DNA of 64,000 nt from Populus alba. Its lineage: Eukaryota > Streptophyta > Magnoliopsida > Malpighiales > Salicaceae. This document shows positions 23,671 through 36,286 of this stretch, piece by piece. A model generated the notes under the pieces. It had not been told where the DNA came from, did not search any database, and worked only from the letters and a program-made list of their open reading frames with translations. Made by a program: the position numbers and the translations under genes. The first letter of the stretch is position 1. Every line of letters begins with the position of its first letter. The DNA lies in assembly GCF_005239225.2 (NCBI RefSeq), contig NC_133288.1, positions 17,986,169 to 18,050,168 of the forward strand. The letters are read 5' to 3'.

Positions 23671-25349
23671 GATTAGGGATTAAATTAAGTTGGGAATTGT
23701 AGATGTTTTTGATAAACGGAGAAAGTTTTGGTGCGTAAATCTTTGTTCTCTCGTGAACAATCATGAATGCTGCTCAAAATTAAAATCATGATTCCGTGAA
23801 CAGTGGACCTAGGCGCTCAAAATGTCTGCAAAATCTTTTTGCAGAAAGCTTGGCGTGCACGAGTTTTGGGGGCAAGTTAATTAACAATGGTAGTATCACT
23901 TTATTATATTTAATTTCGTGCACCAAAGGCCTGGATAATCTTTCTTTGAGAAATGCTTGATAATTCTATAAAATTCATTTATTAAAAATATCAATTTACA
24001 AAGACATACAAATTGCAGACATAATTCGACTTTCCATGATATAATTAGACTTGAGAGATTTACATGGCGACTTGGGTGACGTGACATGACCAATGGTTGG
24101 TGGACTATGCGACTTGGCCAGGAGTGACTGGAGTGGGACCCCTGCTTCAACGGTTTGATGAGATGAAATCAAGTCCTTTATTGGAACATTGGATGCTCCT
24201 GTACTTGAGTTAATAAAAGTAGAACGAGAGGTTTCTACAGAGTAGCGTGAGGAAGGTTTTTTTTTTTTTTTTTTTTACCTAGCACATTATTATTTTTAAA
24301 ATAAAATAGTACAGCTCAAAAAAAATCTAGAGAAATGTAGTAAATTTGATTGAATCGTAAATATTATTTATGACTCTCATGTCATATTTAATATCTAAGA
24401 CATATAAGTTACGAATAATACCTATGACTCAATCAAGAAATATTTACACCTCTCACTAAAAAAATAAAACACAATTCACATAACTAGTTTTTCAAATCTT
24501 AAAACACAATCACATAACTAGCATATAACTTTAATTACAATTTAGTCTTAATTAACATAATTATATAGATGATTAACATAACATAAGATTTATTAAAATT
24601 AAACTAATTACATGTAATCATCTATTGATAATTCTCATAACATATAATATAATTACATCTAATAATTACCCCAACTCATGAAAAGGCCTGGAGACTACCA
24701 GAACTCGTCAAACTTGAGGTTGGATTTGTAGCAACCGTGTAGGTGAGAGGACCAATATCACCCTAGCTTATGAATAGGCTTAGGATGCTTGTAAATGGAC
24801 CTACGATGCTTGTGCGCAAACCTACACAACCACCCCAACTCGTCGAACTCAAGAACAGGTCTGCAATATCCATGTAAGGGTCAGCACCAATATTACTCTA
24901 ACTTGTAGATGAGTCTGGGATGCTCGTGGATGTACCAACATCCCCAGCACTCACATGATAAGTAATCTTATCTTTTATTAATACCACTTCAAGACACTTA
25001 TCCTCTCTAACCTTTTAAAGTCCACCATCACACATATTGAGAATAGTGTTGGCCAAGATATGTCTCATCTCATTGATACCTTCACGGATAGTTAATTCTG
25101 CTTTCCAAGCCTCCTATATTAAGTAGTGAATCTATATACATACAATGAAAAGTAATTAGTACTCATAATCTATAATAATAATAAAATTTTTATCTAAAAG
25201 AATATTGCATACCAGTCAATTATGTCTCAGATATCAGGACATGTAATGCATCAAACTATATGAGTGCCTTAGAAATTAATGTGACCAAGTAGGTGTAATA
25301 AAATGACATGAAATGGTCAAATACCATCTCATATAGATATATCTACATC
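23671..25349. other. AT-rich intergenic with short tandem duplication
   Basis: No gene is supported. The region 24665-24960 contains an imperfect duplication: ACCAATATCACCCTAGCTTA near 24752 and ACCAATATTACTCTAACTTG near 24889, each followed by a GGATGCT(T/C)GT phrase; and CCCCAACTCATG near 24670 against CCCCAACTCGTC near 24833. It may be the degraded 3' part of the plant-mobile-domain element that follows on the minus strand. Confidence 0.45.
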
Positions 25350-26532
25350 AATATTTGAATGTCATTCCTTAAATATATGATCCCTCCTAGCATCCCAAAG
25401 ATTTATGTAAGATGTATGAATCATCAACCAATTCTCCTCGCACTTACCTTGATGAATGATACTATACAGCTCGTCATCGATATCAATATAATTTTGTAAG
25501 TGTTGAGATAGATTAGATCGTCGCATCATATAATCTAGGCAATGCATCTCTATAATATCAAAACAGTGTAAAGAGATTTGTACTAATATCTCCTGATATA
25601 TAGGTAAAGCTGAAAGTGACAAATCCTATATATATATATATATATGACATTCATATATAAAAAAAATGCAATAAATTTATAACTCATACCTGACATGGTT
25701 GTTACATATTCAACTTATCCCGATAGAACTTGTAAACATGAGTGGGATTTACTGTGAAATGTTTAACCATACACCTAAGCCACAAAGTTCAAACATTTTT
25801 TGCATTCAATTTATATAAATAAAATGTCTTTTTTATATATTTTATTTATTATTATCTAGAACCAATTGATAATGGTTTTTGAGTGTCAATGTCCAACATA
25901 TTCTTACCCCAAATCTTTGGACGTTTAATAAAAGTAAGCTCCGACGACTAGAGTTGTATTAATAACATTGACAATTCTAAGTCAGCATTTAAAAATTAAT
26001 TAATTCTAACAATAAAAGTATTCACTATATAATAATGTTTAAAATACTTATATAGAGAAAATAGTAGATGCTTTAATTACATAGTTGTTAGTAGAGATAT
26101 GCAAGCATGACCCTTCAACTATAATTAGAAATGGCCCTGAAGTCCTCAAGTAATGTAAGAAAGAACAATCATACTACATTGGTTATAGTCCTCATGAAAA
26201 TAAAACCTCCAAACATATACAATATATATGCCTGAGCATATATAACAAACTGATCCTCTATTACATATGTTGGGGGGTTTTTAAATTTATGTCCAACCAT
26301 GTCAATTTAATTCAGTTGCCCTTGTAAGCATTAGCTTGAGGCATCCATCCTAATAGACAATCATGTAAAGCATCTTTGTCAACTTACCTTCTACATCCCG
26401 TCACTAGGGCTCCATCTATCAATAGGTCAGTCAACATGGTGACATTTTTCAATGTGGGTGTCATCTCACCAATATATGAAAGAAAGGTGTGTGTCTCACA
26501 CCTCTATTGCTCCACCAAAAATGTAATCAATG

Positions 26533-26567
<35 letters not shown>

Positions 26568-26835
26568 TGACTGATCTCATAAAAACCTGCCTCAATAATA
26601 AATAGGTGGACATGCCATGCAACTCCTCCATCAATATATGATGTCAAGGTATTACGGGATCACCACCCTGAAAATCAAGCAATTTAGTTATTCAAATAGT
26701 TAAAATTTAGTTAATTAAATTTAAAAATGCCATTAGTCTAGAGAAGTGAACTCTTTGCTCCAAATATCATCGAATGATGTTGATCCTGGATATAGAATCA
26801 GCCTATCATTTGGACCTACCTCAATAATCAAGTGG
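25350..26835 (-). pseudogene. Plant mobile domain (MAIN-like) gene relic
   Basis: The minus strand gives, in order and through several frame changes and stops, the landmarks of the plant mobile domain found in MAIN/MAIL proteins and carried by some Mutator-like and Ty3/gypsy elements. They are GPNDRLIL and DDIW near 26820-26765, EAGFYEISQF near 26600, the hallmark RCETHTF with GEMTPTLKNVTMLTDLLIDG near 26500-26410, the AYLYQQLC block near 26090, and WLMIHTSYINLWDARRDHI near 25430-25370. The last lies in an 86-residue open piece, 25362-25622. A TA run (26534-26563) interrupts the domain. No transposase was seen beside it. It could be a lost host MAIL gene or transposon cargo. Confidence 0.75.
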
Positions 26836-29800
26836 TCCTATTTATCAATACTTCTTATATCCTCCTTGAGGTTTTGTATCAAGAAATTGTTAGCATTACA
26901 ACACAATTGAAACATTAGTTGAATTAAAAACACGAGTTATAAATGTCACTTGCGAAATGCAAGTAGCAAATGCCATTTGCGAAATGCTCGTTATTTGCAA
27001 AGTGTGTTATATCCCTAAACATTTTTTTTCACTGTGGTTTTTTATTAAGTTTTTTTACTCTTTTGTAAACAAAAAAAAAAAAACTCGTAATGTATGAGTT
27101 TAGAAAAAAAAAACATGTGTAGAGATGAGCAATACTGATAAAGAGTATTGATTTTTTGGCCAGTGTGGTCCCCTTTTTAATAGAGTTTTGTATTGAATAA
27201 TGTAGTGAAAATTAAATGTTCAATCTTCAAAATGTTTACTTAGCGACCCAAGTATTTATTACCTTAATCATATTAGCTTATCTCGTGAATAGTGATGTAA
27301 TAATAGAGAATACTTGAAAATTTAAGTTGTTGGTTATTGTGTTTATCGTACCATTAGCAGAGAGATTGATAATCATGAATGATTAGAGAGAGAAATAGGT
27401 ATTCGAGTAGGAGGTAGCCATTGGAAAAAAAGAAGGGTATGCACTAATAATTTGTGAGCCAATCATGAAGAGTGCAACACATACCAAATTTATTGGAGTT
27501 CACAATTCTTCTTTGAGTTGCGATCTTGGAATTTTCGTGGTACTAGATCGAGCTAAAAATTATGGTAAACAATGTGCTTGGGCATGGATCGAACGACTTA
27601 GTTAGTGAGGTTGTTTCATCCTGGTGATCAGGTAAGATAGTTGAGCCTAATTTTTTTTAAAAAATATATTTAATGTATAATCATCAACCATTGTTTTTGA
27701 ATTATCTCACTATTATATAAGACTAGCACTAATCTTTTTTTCTAGGAAGATAATTTTATCACCATGCATGTGCCTTGATTAATTAGTGATGGTGAGTTAT
27801 TGAGAAAATTTATGATATTTATAGAGTAATTATTAATACTTACTCATAGATATAAAAAGAGAAGTAAAAGACGCGAAAGTTATGTATATAAATAACTTTC
27901 TCATCTTTTTAACTTTTCAGATGTTTAGAATTTCTCGTGAATCACAAGTCATATTGTTTATTGATATGCGAAATTAATGGAAGTAAGCTTGCTAGTTAAG
28001 CGCAAGGGTATCCATTATTTAGTATCCGCCATGACAAGATCTCTTGGTGGGGAATTCTCACATCAGTGGTTGCTGTGATTGCTGCTGCTGCTGCTTCTTT
28101 ACTGAAAAAGCAGCTAGTAATTAAACAGCACATACCATTAATTGATTAATAATTCAAAAAGAAAGGGAGCTTTATGAGGCAACATCCATCTTTACGAGAG
28201 TGAAAAGACGACCTAAGAAGCTTTTCACCACCGCCATATTCATGGTGAAAGGAGAAAGCACCTGTTCAACTTTTCTCAAGCTTTATAGTATAGAAAAAAA
28301 CCCATTGCTGGATACCGCAGGGTGATCATTGGCATTAGATTTTTAGGGTTTATTTCTAGATTCTGGTTGAGCTGATTCACTACAAAAATGAGGACATTTA
28401 CAAGTTTCATCTGCCAGCACTGCAAGAAAAGATTGTTCTTAACTGATAGGAGGCTCGAGGAAATCAAGGGCACTCTCTTTTAGAATCATTTTGATGCTTC
28501 TTCACGAGGATAGTTTTTCCTGGAGGCGAGAGCTGTGCGAAAGGGCCAGCTATCCAGTTCTTGAATGGTTTTGCATGGCTTCAGTTTATATAATCTTCAA
28601 ATTAAGGAACATGGTTTCTTCTTCTTCTTCTTCTTTTCACTCTTGTGGACTCGGAACTACATAAAGGTGCGGAAATTATCATGAATAATCTCTTACTTTT
28701 TTGTAAAATTTGTAAAATAGATCTAATGTTTCTCCTGTGCAAGGAACTGCGGTGCATGGCATTTGTCTATTACAATTTCATTCTAGGTTATATAAAATTG
28801 TGGGCTATTAACACACAAAAAAATTCTAGAATTTTGGCATGCGAAACACAATTATAAAAAGTTTTAGTGAAATAATATAGCTTATATTTTCAAAATACAA
28901 CATATAAAAAAGTTACAATTGAAAAATATGATATTAAAAAAAAAAAGGGATTTAATTTTACGATATGTTGTGATTTGGAATGGCAACAAGATAATTTATT
29001 GCAATTGGAATCGTGATAGGTTGAAATTGTATTATTTCATAAATTATTTTTCTAATTGTTCTATTCCATTAGATTTTTTAATTGATTGTGTTCATTTTAA
29101 AAAAAATCAAAATTATACACATACTAAACGAATTTGTATAATTGTAAATTTTGCACTTGGTTTATTGTAGTGGTGACAAAATTGTAATTTTTATTTTCTA
29201 GAAAACAAGTTTTTTTTTTAATATTTTTCTTTTTTATACTTTGTATTTTTATCATTTTAGACTTCGCCTATTTTTCACCATTTCTTTTCTTATCTTATTT
29301 TTTGTAATATTTTTTTATTTTTTCTTTTTTTTTCTTTATTTTTGTTTGAAAAAAAATATTATTTTTTATTAATGCATATAATCTTTACTATATTTTATTA
29401 TATTTAAGTATCGATTTTTTGATTCATAGTTATATTTTTTATTTGATGTCAAAAAACACATTAAGCATCTAGTGTTAGAAAAAAATTATTTAACATTAGC
29501 GAGGCGAGTTAAATAGACAAGTTAATATTTCGCTTTTTTATTTATTAGCACAAGTTATTCTCAATATATTTAATTAAATACATGTATATAGAAATTTTTA
29601 ATTTATAATTAGAATTAAAAAAAATATTAAATTTTTTTTCTTAATATATATATATTATTAAAAAAAATTATTTTATCCTTGGCAAATCGAGAATGAAGGC
29701 AGTGTTTGACACTGTGCAGTACTTTTGAAAAAAATTGAATTTTTTTATTTTATTATAAATTAATATATATTTTTTATATTTTTATATCATTGATATCAAA

Positions 29801-31053
29801 CATAATTTTTTTAAAAATAAAAAAAATATTATTTTAATATATTTTAAAATAAATAAAATAATTTAAAAAACAACTATTTTCACAGTATCAAAAGTCTCTG
29901 GACTCGAAATAAGTATCTACTCTACAAGAAAAATTTCTTAGTGACAGAATGATCACCTCTCAACAAGGCTGTTTCTCTGCTATCATGCATGCGTGATGAT
30001 TCATCATGACACAAACCGCCCAATCGTGTGATCCAGATTCATGCATCAGCTTATTCACTGCCTTGTTGGGTGATGATTTCTGACAACACATTACAATAAA
30101 GAGCACTGCAAATCAGAGCTCTCTGATTTTTTTTAACCCTGTTTGACTTCGAAATATTAAAATATTGCATTCCTGATGGTCCAAATACACATGTCGCAAT
30201 ATTCCACTGAGATATCAATTTTAATTATCACGCAAGAGACAACCATGTTTTTTAAAATTCTTGAATATTTTTTTTAAAAAATTTAAATTAATAATTTTAA
30301 TATATTAAAATTAGAATAACACTTTAAAAATTGAATTCTACGTACCCTCCGACATGATATTAATATTTGCAAATAAATCGCATCTCTATTCTTGATAGAT
30401 GGTTCTGGTGTCTTTGATAATGGATTATGAGATCTCTTGATAAATACTTGAGTTGCTCGAGTTAAGTTATTAGCTTACTTGACTTGAGTTGCTCGAGTTA
30501 AGCTATTAATTAATTTATTTTTTAAAAAAATTTAAATAGTTTTTTTTTAAAAATAATTTAAATTAATAATTTTTTAATATTTTTAATATTTTAATGTGTC
30601 AATATAAAAAAAATAATTTAAAAATAATTTTTACCATAATATAATATATGATATTAATATTTACAAATAAATCAAGCATACAGATTATTGTGGTATTTTG
30701 ATAGTTGAGTTTTGAGATATTTTTACGAATGCTTTTTAAAATATTTTGAATTAAAAAAAGTGATATTTTTAGATGATTTTAAATTTAAAAATATTAACTA
30801 ATTTTTAAGAAAATAATAGAAGAAAAACATCACTAAAATGTGCTTTTGACAAATATAAATAAGGGCATCATAAAACACATCCTTCATGATGTAATATATA
30901 CTCTGATTTAAATTAATAAAGAAAATAGAAACAACTACAATCATTTTCTATAACGAATTAGCATCGAAGTAGCAAAAACAGACCTGGAAACAGCAATTCA
31001 GCTATTTCCCTCAAAATGGTATTCCCATTTGCTATGTGGAAAGACAGAGACAC
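26836..31053. other. AT-rich intergenic DNA
   Basis: About 4.2 kb without a supported gene. The part 27960-28640 is more balanced but has only short frames. A dispersed AT-rich element copy lies at about 29700-29895. At 30448-30507 CTTGAGTTGCTCGAGTTAAG occurs twice. The frames at 28645-28857 and 28919-29170 are short and without known motifs. Confidence 0.45.
29700..29895. repeat. Dispersed AT-rich element copy
   Basis: The copy starts GTGTTTGACACTGTGCAGTA and ends CTATTTTCACAGTATCAAAAG, the ends being rough inverted repeats, with ATTTTAATATATTTTAAAAT text inside. Equivalent copies lie at about 34452-34650, 34780-34942, 41815-41950 and 58260-58560. Confidence 0.55.
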
Positions 31054-31059
31054 CACGTG
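31054..31059. promoter_or_regulatory. G-box CACGTG upstream of PIN6-type gene
   Basis: A perfect CACGTG within CACCACGTGACA, about 100 bases before the TATA boxes. G-boxes bind bZIP and bHLH (for example PIF) factors. Its position fits a promoter element; function is inferred. Confidence 0.5.
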
Positions 31060-31151
31060 ACAAAGTTAATCATTAAGCTTGCCAACCGTAATTGTCGCTA
31101 ATTACAGTACCTACCAAGTTAATTAGCAACTCTTTGATGGGCAATTTCGTC

Positions 31152-31169
31152 TATAAATGCTCTATAAAA
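31152..31169 (+). promoter_or_regulatory. Two TATA boxes of the PIN6-type gene
   Basis: TATAAAT (31152-31158) and TATAAAA (31163-31169) lie 73-90 bases before the chosen ATG. They place the transcription start downstream of the in-frame ATG at 31137, which supports translation from 31242. Confidence 0.6.
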
Positions 31170-31241
31170 TCACTCGAGACTGCTCACGCAAGCAGACCCT
31201 CACAAACTGAGCTTGAGAGAGTGCTGAGGGTTAAGCAAAAG

Positions 31242-34200
31242 ATGATCACTGCAGATGATTTCTACAAGGTCATGTGTGCAATGGTGCCTCTGTATTTTGC
31301 AATGCTGGTTGCGTATGGATCGGTGAAATGGTACAAGATATTCACACCGGAGCAGTGCTCAGGGATCAACAGATTTGTTGCTGTTTTTGCAGTCCCCGTG
31401 CTGTCTTTCCACTTCATCGCTCAAAACAATCCATACCAGATGGACACCAAGTTCATCCTGGCTGATACTCTTTCGAAAGTCTTAGCCCTTGTTCTGCTCT
31501 CAGTGTGGGCTGTTTTCTTTAATGGAGAATTTGATTGGCTTATCACTCTCTTCTCAGTCGCTACCTTGCCTAACACACTTGTCATGGGCATTCCTTTGCT
31601 CAAGGCCATGTATGGAGATTTCACACAGAGCCTCATGGTGCAAGTGGTTGTTCTTCAATGTATAATATGGTATTGTGAACATATCCTAATCCCAGTTTTC
31701 CTTTTCTTTCTGTTTCCTGAGAAAATCTTTTGAGCCTCCTTTTGATGTTTCGCTGTGTACGTAATCTTGCTGGGTTGGTCTATCGATTCCTTTTCCTTGC
31801 TGCTAACTCACCCCCCCTTCAAATCTTCATGCGGTGCCAACTCAGTGGCGCCATTTTAGGAGGAAAGATGCAGCTGAAAAGTTTGAAAAAACACAAAAAC
31901 CAAGCATCGGTGCCTCCTTACAAAAAGTAGAATCTATTAGTTACCTCAAAAGCATTTAAGAATCAAACAACATTCGCATCTCTCGAAAATCTTGAAAAAG
32001 ACAATTGAATATCATACCAGTTATAGTCCTACAGCATCATTTCTATATGAAAGCTTGTCACGGTCAAAGTGATCATCAACTTGAAAAAGCTCTGGCCACC
32101 CAAGAATCAATCCTTGAACTAGACGCAAAATTACATGTACACTGATGGAAAATACATGCACACATATGTAATCATAGTTATCGAGAAATTTACAACATAA
32201 TATATGATTATATAGACACATACATACACATACGAGCATGTATATATTTCATGCAAAGAACAGTAACTAATCTTCAAGTAAATTTGGGTTTGCAGGTACA
32301 CGCTTCTGCTCTTCCTCTTTGAATACAGAGCTGCAACCCTCCTAATCAAAGCCCAATTTCCCGGCCCCACAGCAGCCACCATTTCCAAAATCGAACTCGA
32401 CGACGACGTCATCTCGCTCGACGGCAGGGATCCACTCCGCACAGAATCAGAAACAGACGGCAACGGACGCATACGAGTCCGCATCAGACGGTCCACATCT
32501 TCGGCTCCAGACTCCGCTTTATCGTCCACCATATGCCTCACTCCTAGACCATCAAACCTCTCCAACGCCGAAGTTTTCTCCGTTAATACCCCTGTACCAC
32601 TGCACGAATACCATGGTTATAATGGTCATTTCAGTCATGGACCCAACAATGAGATTGTGCTATGTAATGGTGACTTGGGATTGGCATATCGGTCTGGAAC
32701 GAGTCCGAGGTTGTCAGGATACGCGTCGTCTGATGCTTACTCACTTCAACCGACACCACGTGCGTCCAACTTCAACGAATTGGACCTAACTAATGCAACG
32801 AACACGCCCTTCTGGGTCCGATCTCCAGTCGCCGGTAAAATTTACCGGCAGCCATCTCCGGCGGTTCCTGAAGTCAAGCTAGTCTGGGGTGAGTCGCCAG
32901 TAATATGTCCAAATGGCGGCGGCAAAGATGTGGCAGGTTTGGCTAATGATCCACTCTCTATATTTTTCTGATCGAAGTCGTTTTTGTTGTTGAATTGGTA
33001 ATATGGATCTTACAACTAACATAGAATATTGATCTGACAACAACAACAATAAAGATTTCGCAAACGACCACGTGATTAATTAAGGTAATGCTTGATCACG
33101 TGGATTAGTTTTTTAAAAATATTAATTTATACTTTTTATCTATACTATACAGTACAATTTAACTATTAAATCCGACTTTTTTTAAATAGATATTACTCGA
33201 ATTTTTCACTTTTGGAAAATAAAAGCGGTGATTGCATTTAACATATCACTCAAATTCTTAAGAGAAATTATTAAATACTCCCTGAATTATACTCCTTCAT
33301 TTAATAAATATCTATGGCATTTACTTTGAATTTTTTTAGTAAATCTCGTATTTATATGAAAAAGAAATATAATTCCAAATATATCAAATAATTTTTCAAT
33401 TTTTAAATGCAATCATAAACGTGCACTCTATTTACTGATTTTTTTTAGGCTGCATTTGCATAGATGGTTTTAATAAAATTTATTTATTTTTGTTTAAATT
33501 TTTTAATATTTTTTTAGATAGTTTAATGTGTTAATTTAAAAATATATATTTTAATATATTAAAAAAATATATTTTAAAAAACAACTTCTAATATTAGTAC
33601 AACAACCTTTAGATAAGGGGTCTCTGCCCTGCAAAAATTTTATTTTAATATATTGATTTTAAAAATAAAAAAAATTATTTAAAAAAAATACTTTATAAAA
33701 AGATCTCAACTATTATTCCAACCACCGCAGCTGAGAAGCGGGCGGTGGCCCCTACAAGGCTCCAACCTACCACCGGAAAAAGAAGAAAAGAAAGAAAAAG
33801 GTGCACAGTGGTCAATGAATTTCTAATGAATCAGCACCTCAATTGGTAGGCAGCATCATTAGGCCAAGGGCACGTGTGTGATGACAGAGGGGCTTTCGAT
33901 TGCCTAACTACTACTTGTCTTTCATAGTAGAGAATCTAATTATTCTAACACCAAATCCCATTAATTAAACAATTAAATCAGTAATTATCACAGAATCTTC
34001 ATCAGCCAAAACTTTCAAGGTGGTGATCATATCGTATACGTTCCATTGTCACAACACTACACTACTTTGGAGTGACATTATTATTATTATTTTTAATCAC
34101 GGTATAACTGGATTAGTTTAATTATGAAATGATTGGATTAGTTTATGTTTATTTTAATTAATTTTTTAAGATTTTAAAATTATTGATTAGACAACATTCT

Positions 34201-36286
34201 GATGACCCTGAAATCTATGGCACTTAAAATAGTATTTTCAAAAAAATAAATTTAAAATTTGACTAATTGAACTATACCTTTTAGAATTAAATTTTAAGTT
34301 TTGTTTGCCTAAAAATATAGATTTGGTTTACTAATAAGCACTTGTTTAACATCCATCAAGATATATAGTCAATAATAATAGAGAAAAAGAAAACAGGGTG
34401 CTGCGACCTTAGTATAATTTGGCCTCATTATGATATAATTCTAATTTAAGATTTTGAGGGTGTTTGAGAATGTGATGGTAATTTTTTTTTAAGGTAATTT
34501 ATACTCGGAATACATCATAAGAATATATATTTTTTTAGTTTTTAAAAATAATTTATGGTATCAGCACATTAAAATGATAAGAAAATACCAAAAAATATTA
34601 ATTTAAAGTAAAAAAAATTTTAAAACGCTTTTAAAATACAAAAATAAATAGAATCTTCTAAATTTGAGTTCTTAAGTAAATTAAAACATATTCTCATATA
34701 AAAGTTTTGAAGTTCATTCCTTTCCATTTTTAAACTTAGCATTTAAGTGATTTTTATGACATTAAAGAGAGAGAAGTGTTTAGAACATTGATAAATTTTA
34801 TTTTTTAATATATTTTTCACTTAAAAATATATCATAATAATATTATTTTTATTTTTTAAAATTATTCTTTTGATATTAATCCATCAAAAATTAAATTAAA
34901 TTCTTTAAAAAATATTGTTCAATTACATCACCAAACACACACGCAAAAACATGAGCTATTTATCGATTTTGAAAAAACTACCATCAGTATAGAAATCTAC
35001 AAGTGATAGAAAAATTACTCTAATTTATCGAGATGTGGTATACTAGAGGTGAATATTTGCGACAAGAAATGAAAAGGATCACAGGATATGATTGTATTTC
35101 TTATATATTATGCAAATGAGGTTAATAAGGCAATGTTGGAGTTCCAAATTTGACAGCACCTTGTTGTATCTTCTTGTTGAATCTTAATTTTGTGAATGTG
35201 CAATTGCACGGTAGTCTCTGAACCCATCTGATATATACATTAATGATATCGCAGGCAAGGAAATCAGCTTCAGAGACAGTTGTAAAATGCCAGCACCAGA
35301 GGAATCGAATTTGAAGGAATCAGTGAGCAACCAAGAAATGCCGCATGCCATTGTCATGATTAGACTTATACTTGTTGTGGTAGGGAGGAAGCTCTCTCGA
35401 AATCCAAATACATACTCGAGTGTCTTGGGGCTTCTCTGGTCTTTAGCCTCTTTCAAGTGAGTTTCTGATATCCTCTCTTTCCCGATTTTCTTCCTCCTCG
35501 ATAAACTTTGATAAAAATGGTTATTTCTTGATAATTGATGAAGATTTCCGTGAAATGAGCAGATGGAATGTGGGAATGCCCAGCTTGGTGAAATATTCAA
35601 TAAAAATAATTTCAGACGCAGGTCTTGGGATGGCCATGTTCAGTTTAGGTATATTGAACCCCTTTTAACCACCAGCACTGTTGATCCAGTAATTTGTATG
35701 AAAATATTCAATAAAAATCGCAGGGTTGTTCATGGCTCTTCAGCCTCGGATAATTGTATGCGGCAAGAAAAGGGCAACAATGGCAATGGCAATCCGATTC
35801 ATTTGTGGACCAATCGTAATGTCGACAACTTCGGTCGCCGTTGGAATGAGAGGAGTGCGGCTCCGTGCGGCCATAGTGCAGGTACGACACGAACATTCGT
35901 GGCTACTTGAGAATATTAGTTGACAGAATGCATCTGTTTTTGTTGAGTATTCTCTTACACAGAGTTTGTAATACTGTTACCATACAATGCCAGGCAGCTC
36001 TTTCACAAGGGATTGTGCCCTTCGTCTTTGCAAGGGAGTATGGGTTGCATCCCGATATAATGAGTACAGGGTAAGTCAGGAAGCTAGACCTTCACCTTGA
36101 GAATTGAGTTTTCTGTATGACCCAGATCCATGAATTAGAGGGGGAATTTAGATTTATTGTTTCTGATCACTGCTCAATTTTACCACGGCGGTGTATTAAC
36201 TGTGCTTCCACTTCTGCAGGGTAATCTTCGGCATGTTGGTTTCCTTGCCGGTAACCCTCATCTACTATATATTTCTAGGCCTGTGA
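31242..36286 (+). CDS. PIN6: PIN6-type auxin efflux/transport protein
   Basis: A membrane transporter of the PIN family that moves auxin (indole-3-acetate). PIN6 of Arabidopsis acts at the plasma membrane and ER. Exons: 31242-31669, 32296-32936, 35255-35456, 35563-35648, 35724-35881, 35994-36070, 36220-36286. Phases join to 552 residues. The N-terminus [20 protein letters not shown] starts a set of transmembrane helices with the family signatures [12 protein letters not shown] and [12 protein letters not shown]. Residues about 160-405 form the hydrophilic loop, with [28 protein letters not shown] and [10 protein letters not shown]. The C-terminal helical block contains [27 protein letters not shown] and ends [12 protein letters not shown]...FLGL. 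The loop text and its intermediate length match PIN6 better than PIN1-like or short PINs. Intron 2 is long (2.3 kb) and repeat-bearing. In-frame upstream ATG at 31137 was rejected (it precedes the TATA boxes). Confidence 0.95.
34452..34650. repeat. Dispersed AT-rich element in PIN6 intron 2
   Basis: The copy starts GAGGGTGTTTGAGAATGTGA, contains TATGGTATCAGCACATTAAA and ends AAAACGCTTTTAAAATACAA. I recognise this phrase order from many poplar introns and intergenic regions. A second, more decayed copy follows at 34780-34942, ending CATCACCAAACACACACGC, so the element is inserted twice in the same intron. Confidence 0.55.

Noticed and set aside
23458..23676. Overlapping small frames at the SINE
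   Set aside because: They are translations of a pol III-type SINE and its A-tail.
31092..31241. In-frame N-terminal extension of the PIN6-type protein (including ATG at 31137)
   Set aside because: TATA boxes lie at 31152-31169, downstream of that ATG, and PIN proteins start at the MIT(A/G)-type Met found at 31242.
31730..31930. Plus-strand open frame after PIN6 exon 1
   Set aside because: It lies in intron 1; exon 1 ends at 31669 with a GT donor and the protein continues at 32296.
32131..32565. 144-residue minus-strand frame
   Set aside because: It is antisense to PIN6 exon 2, a long coding exon, and shows no family similarity.
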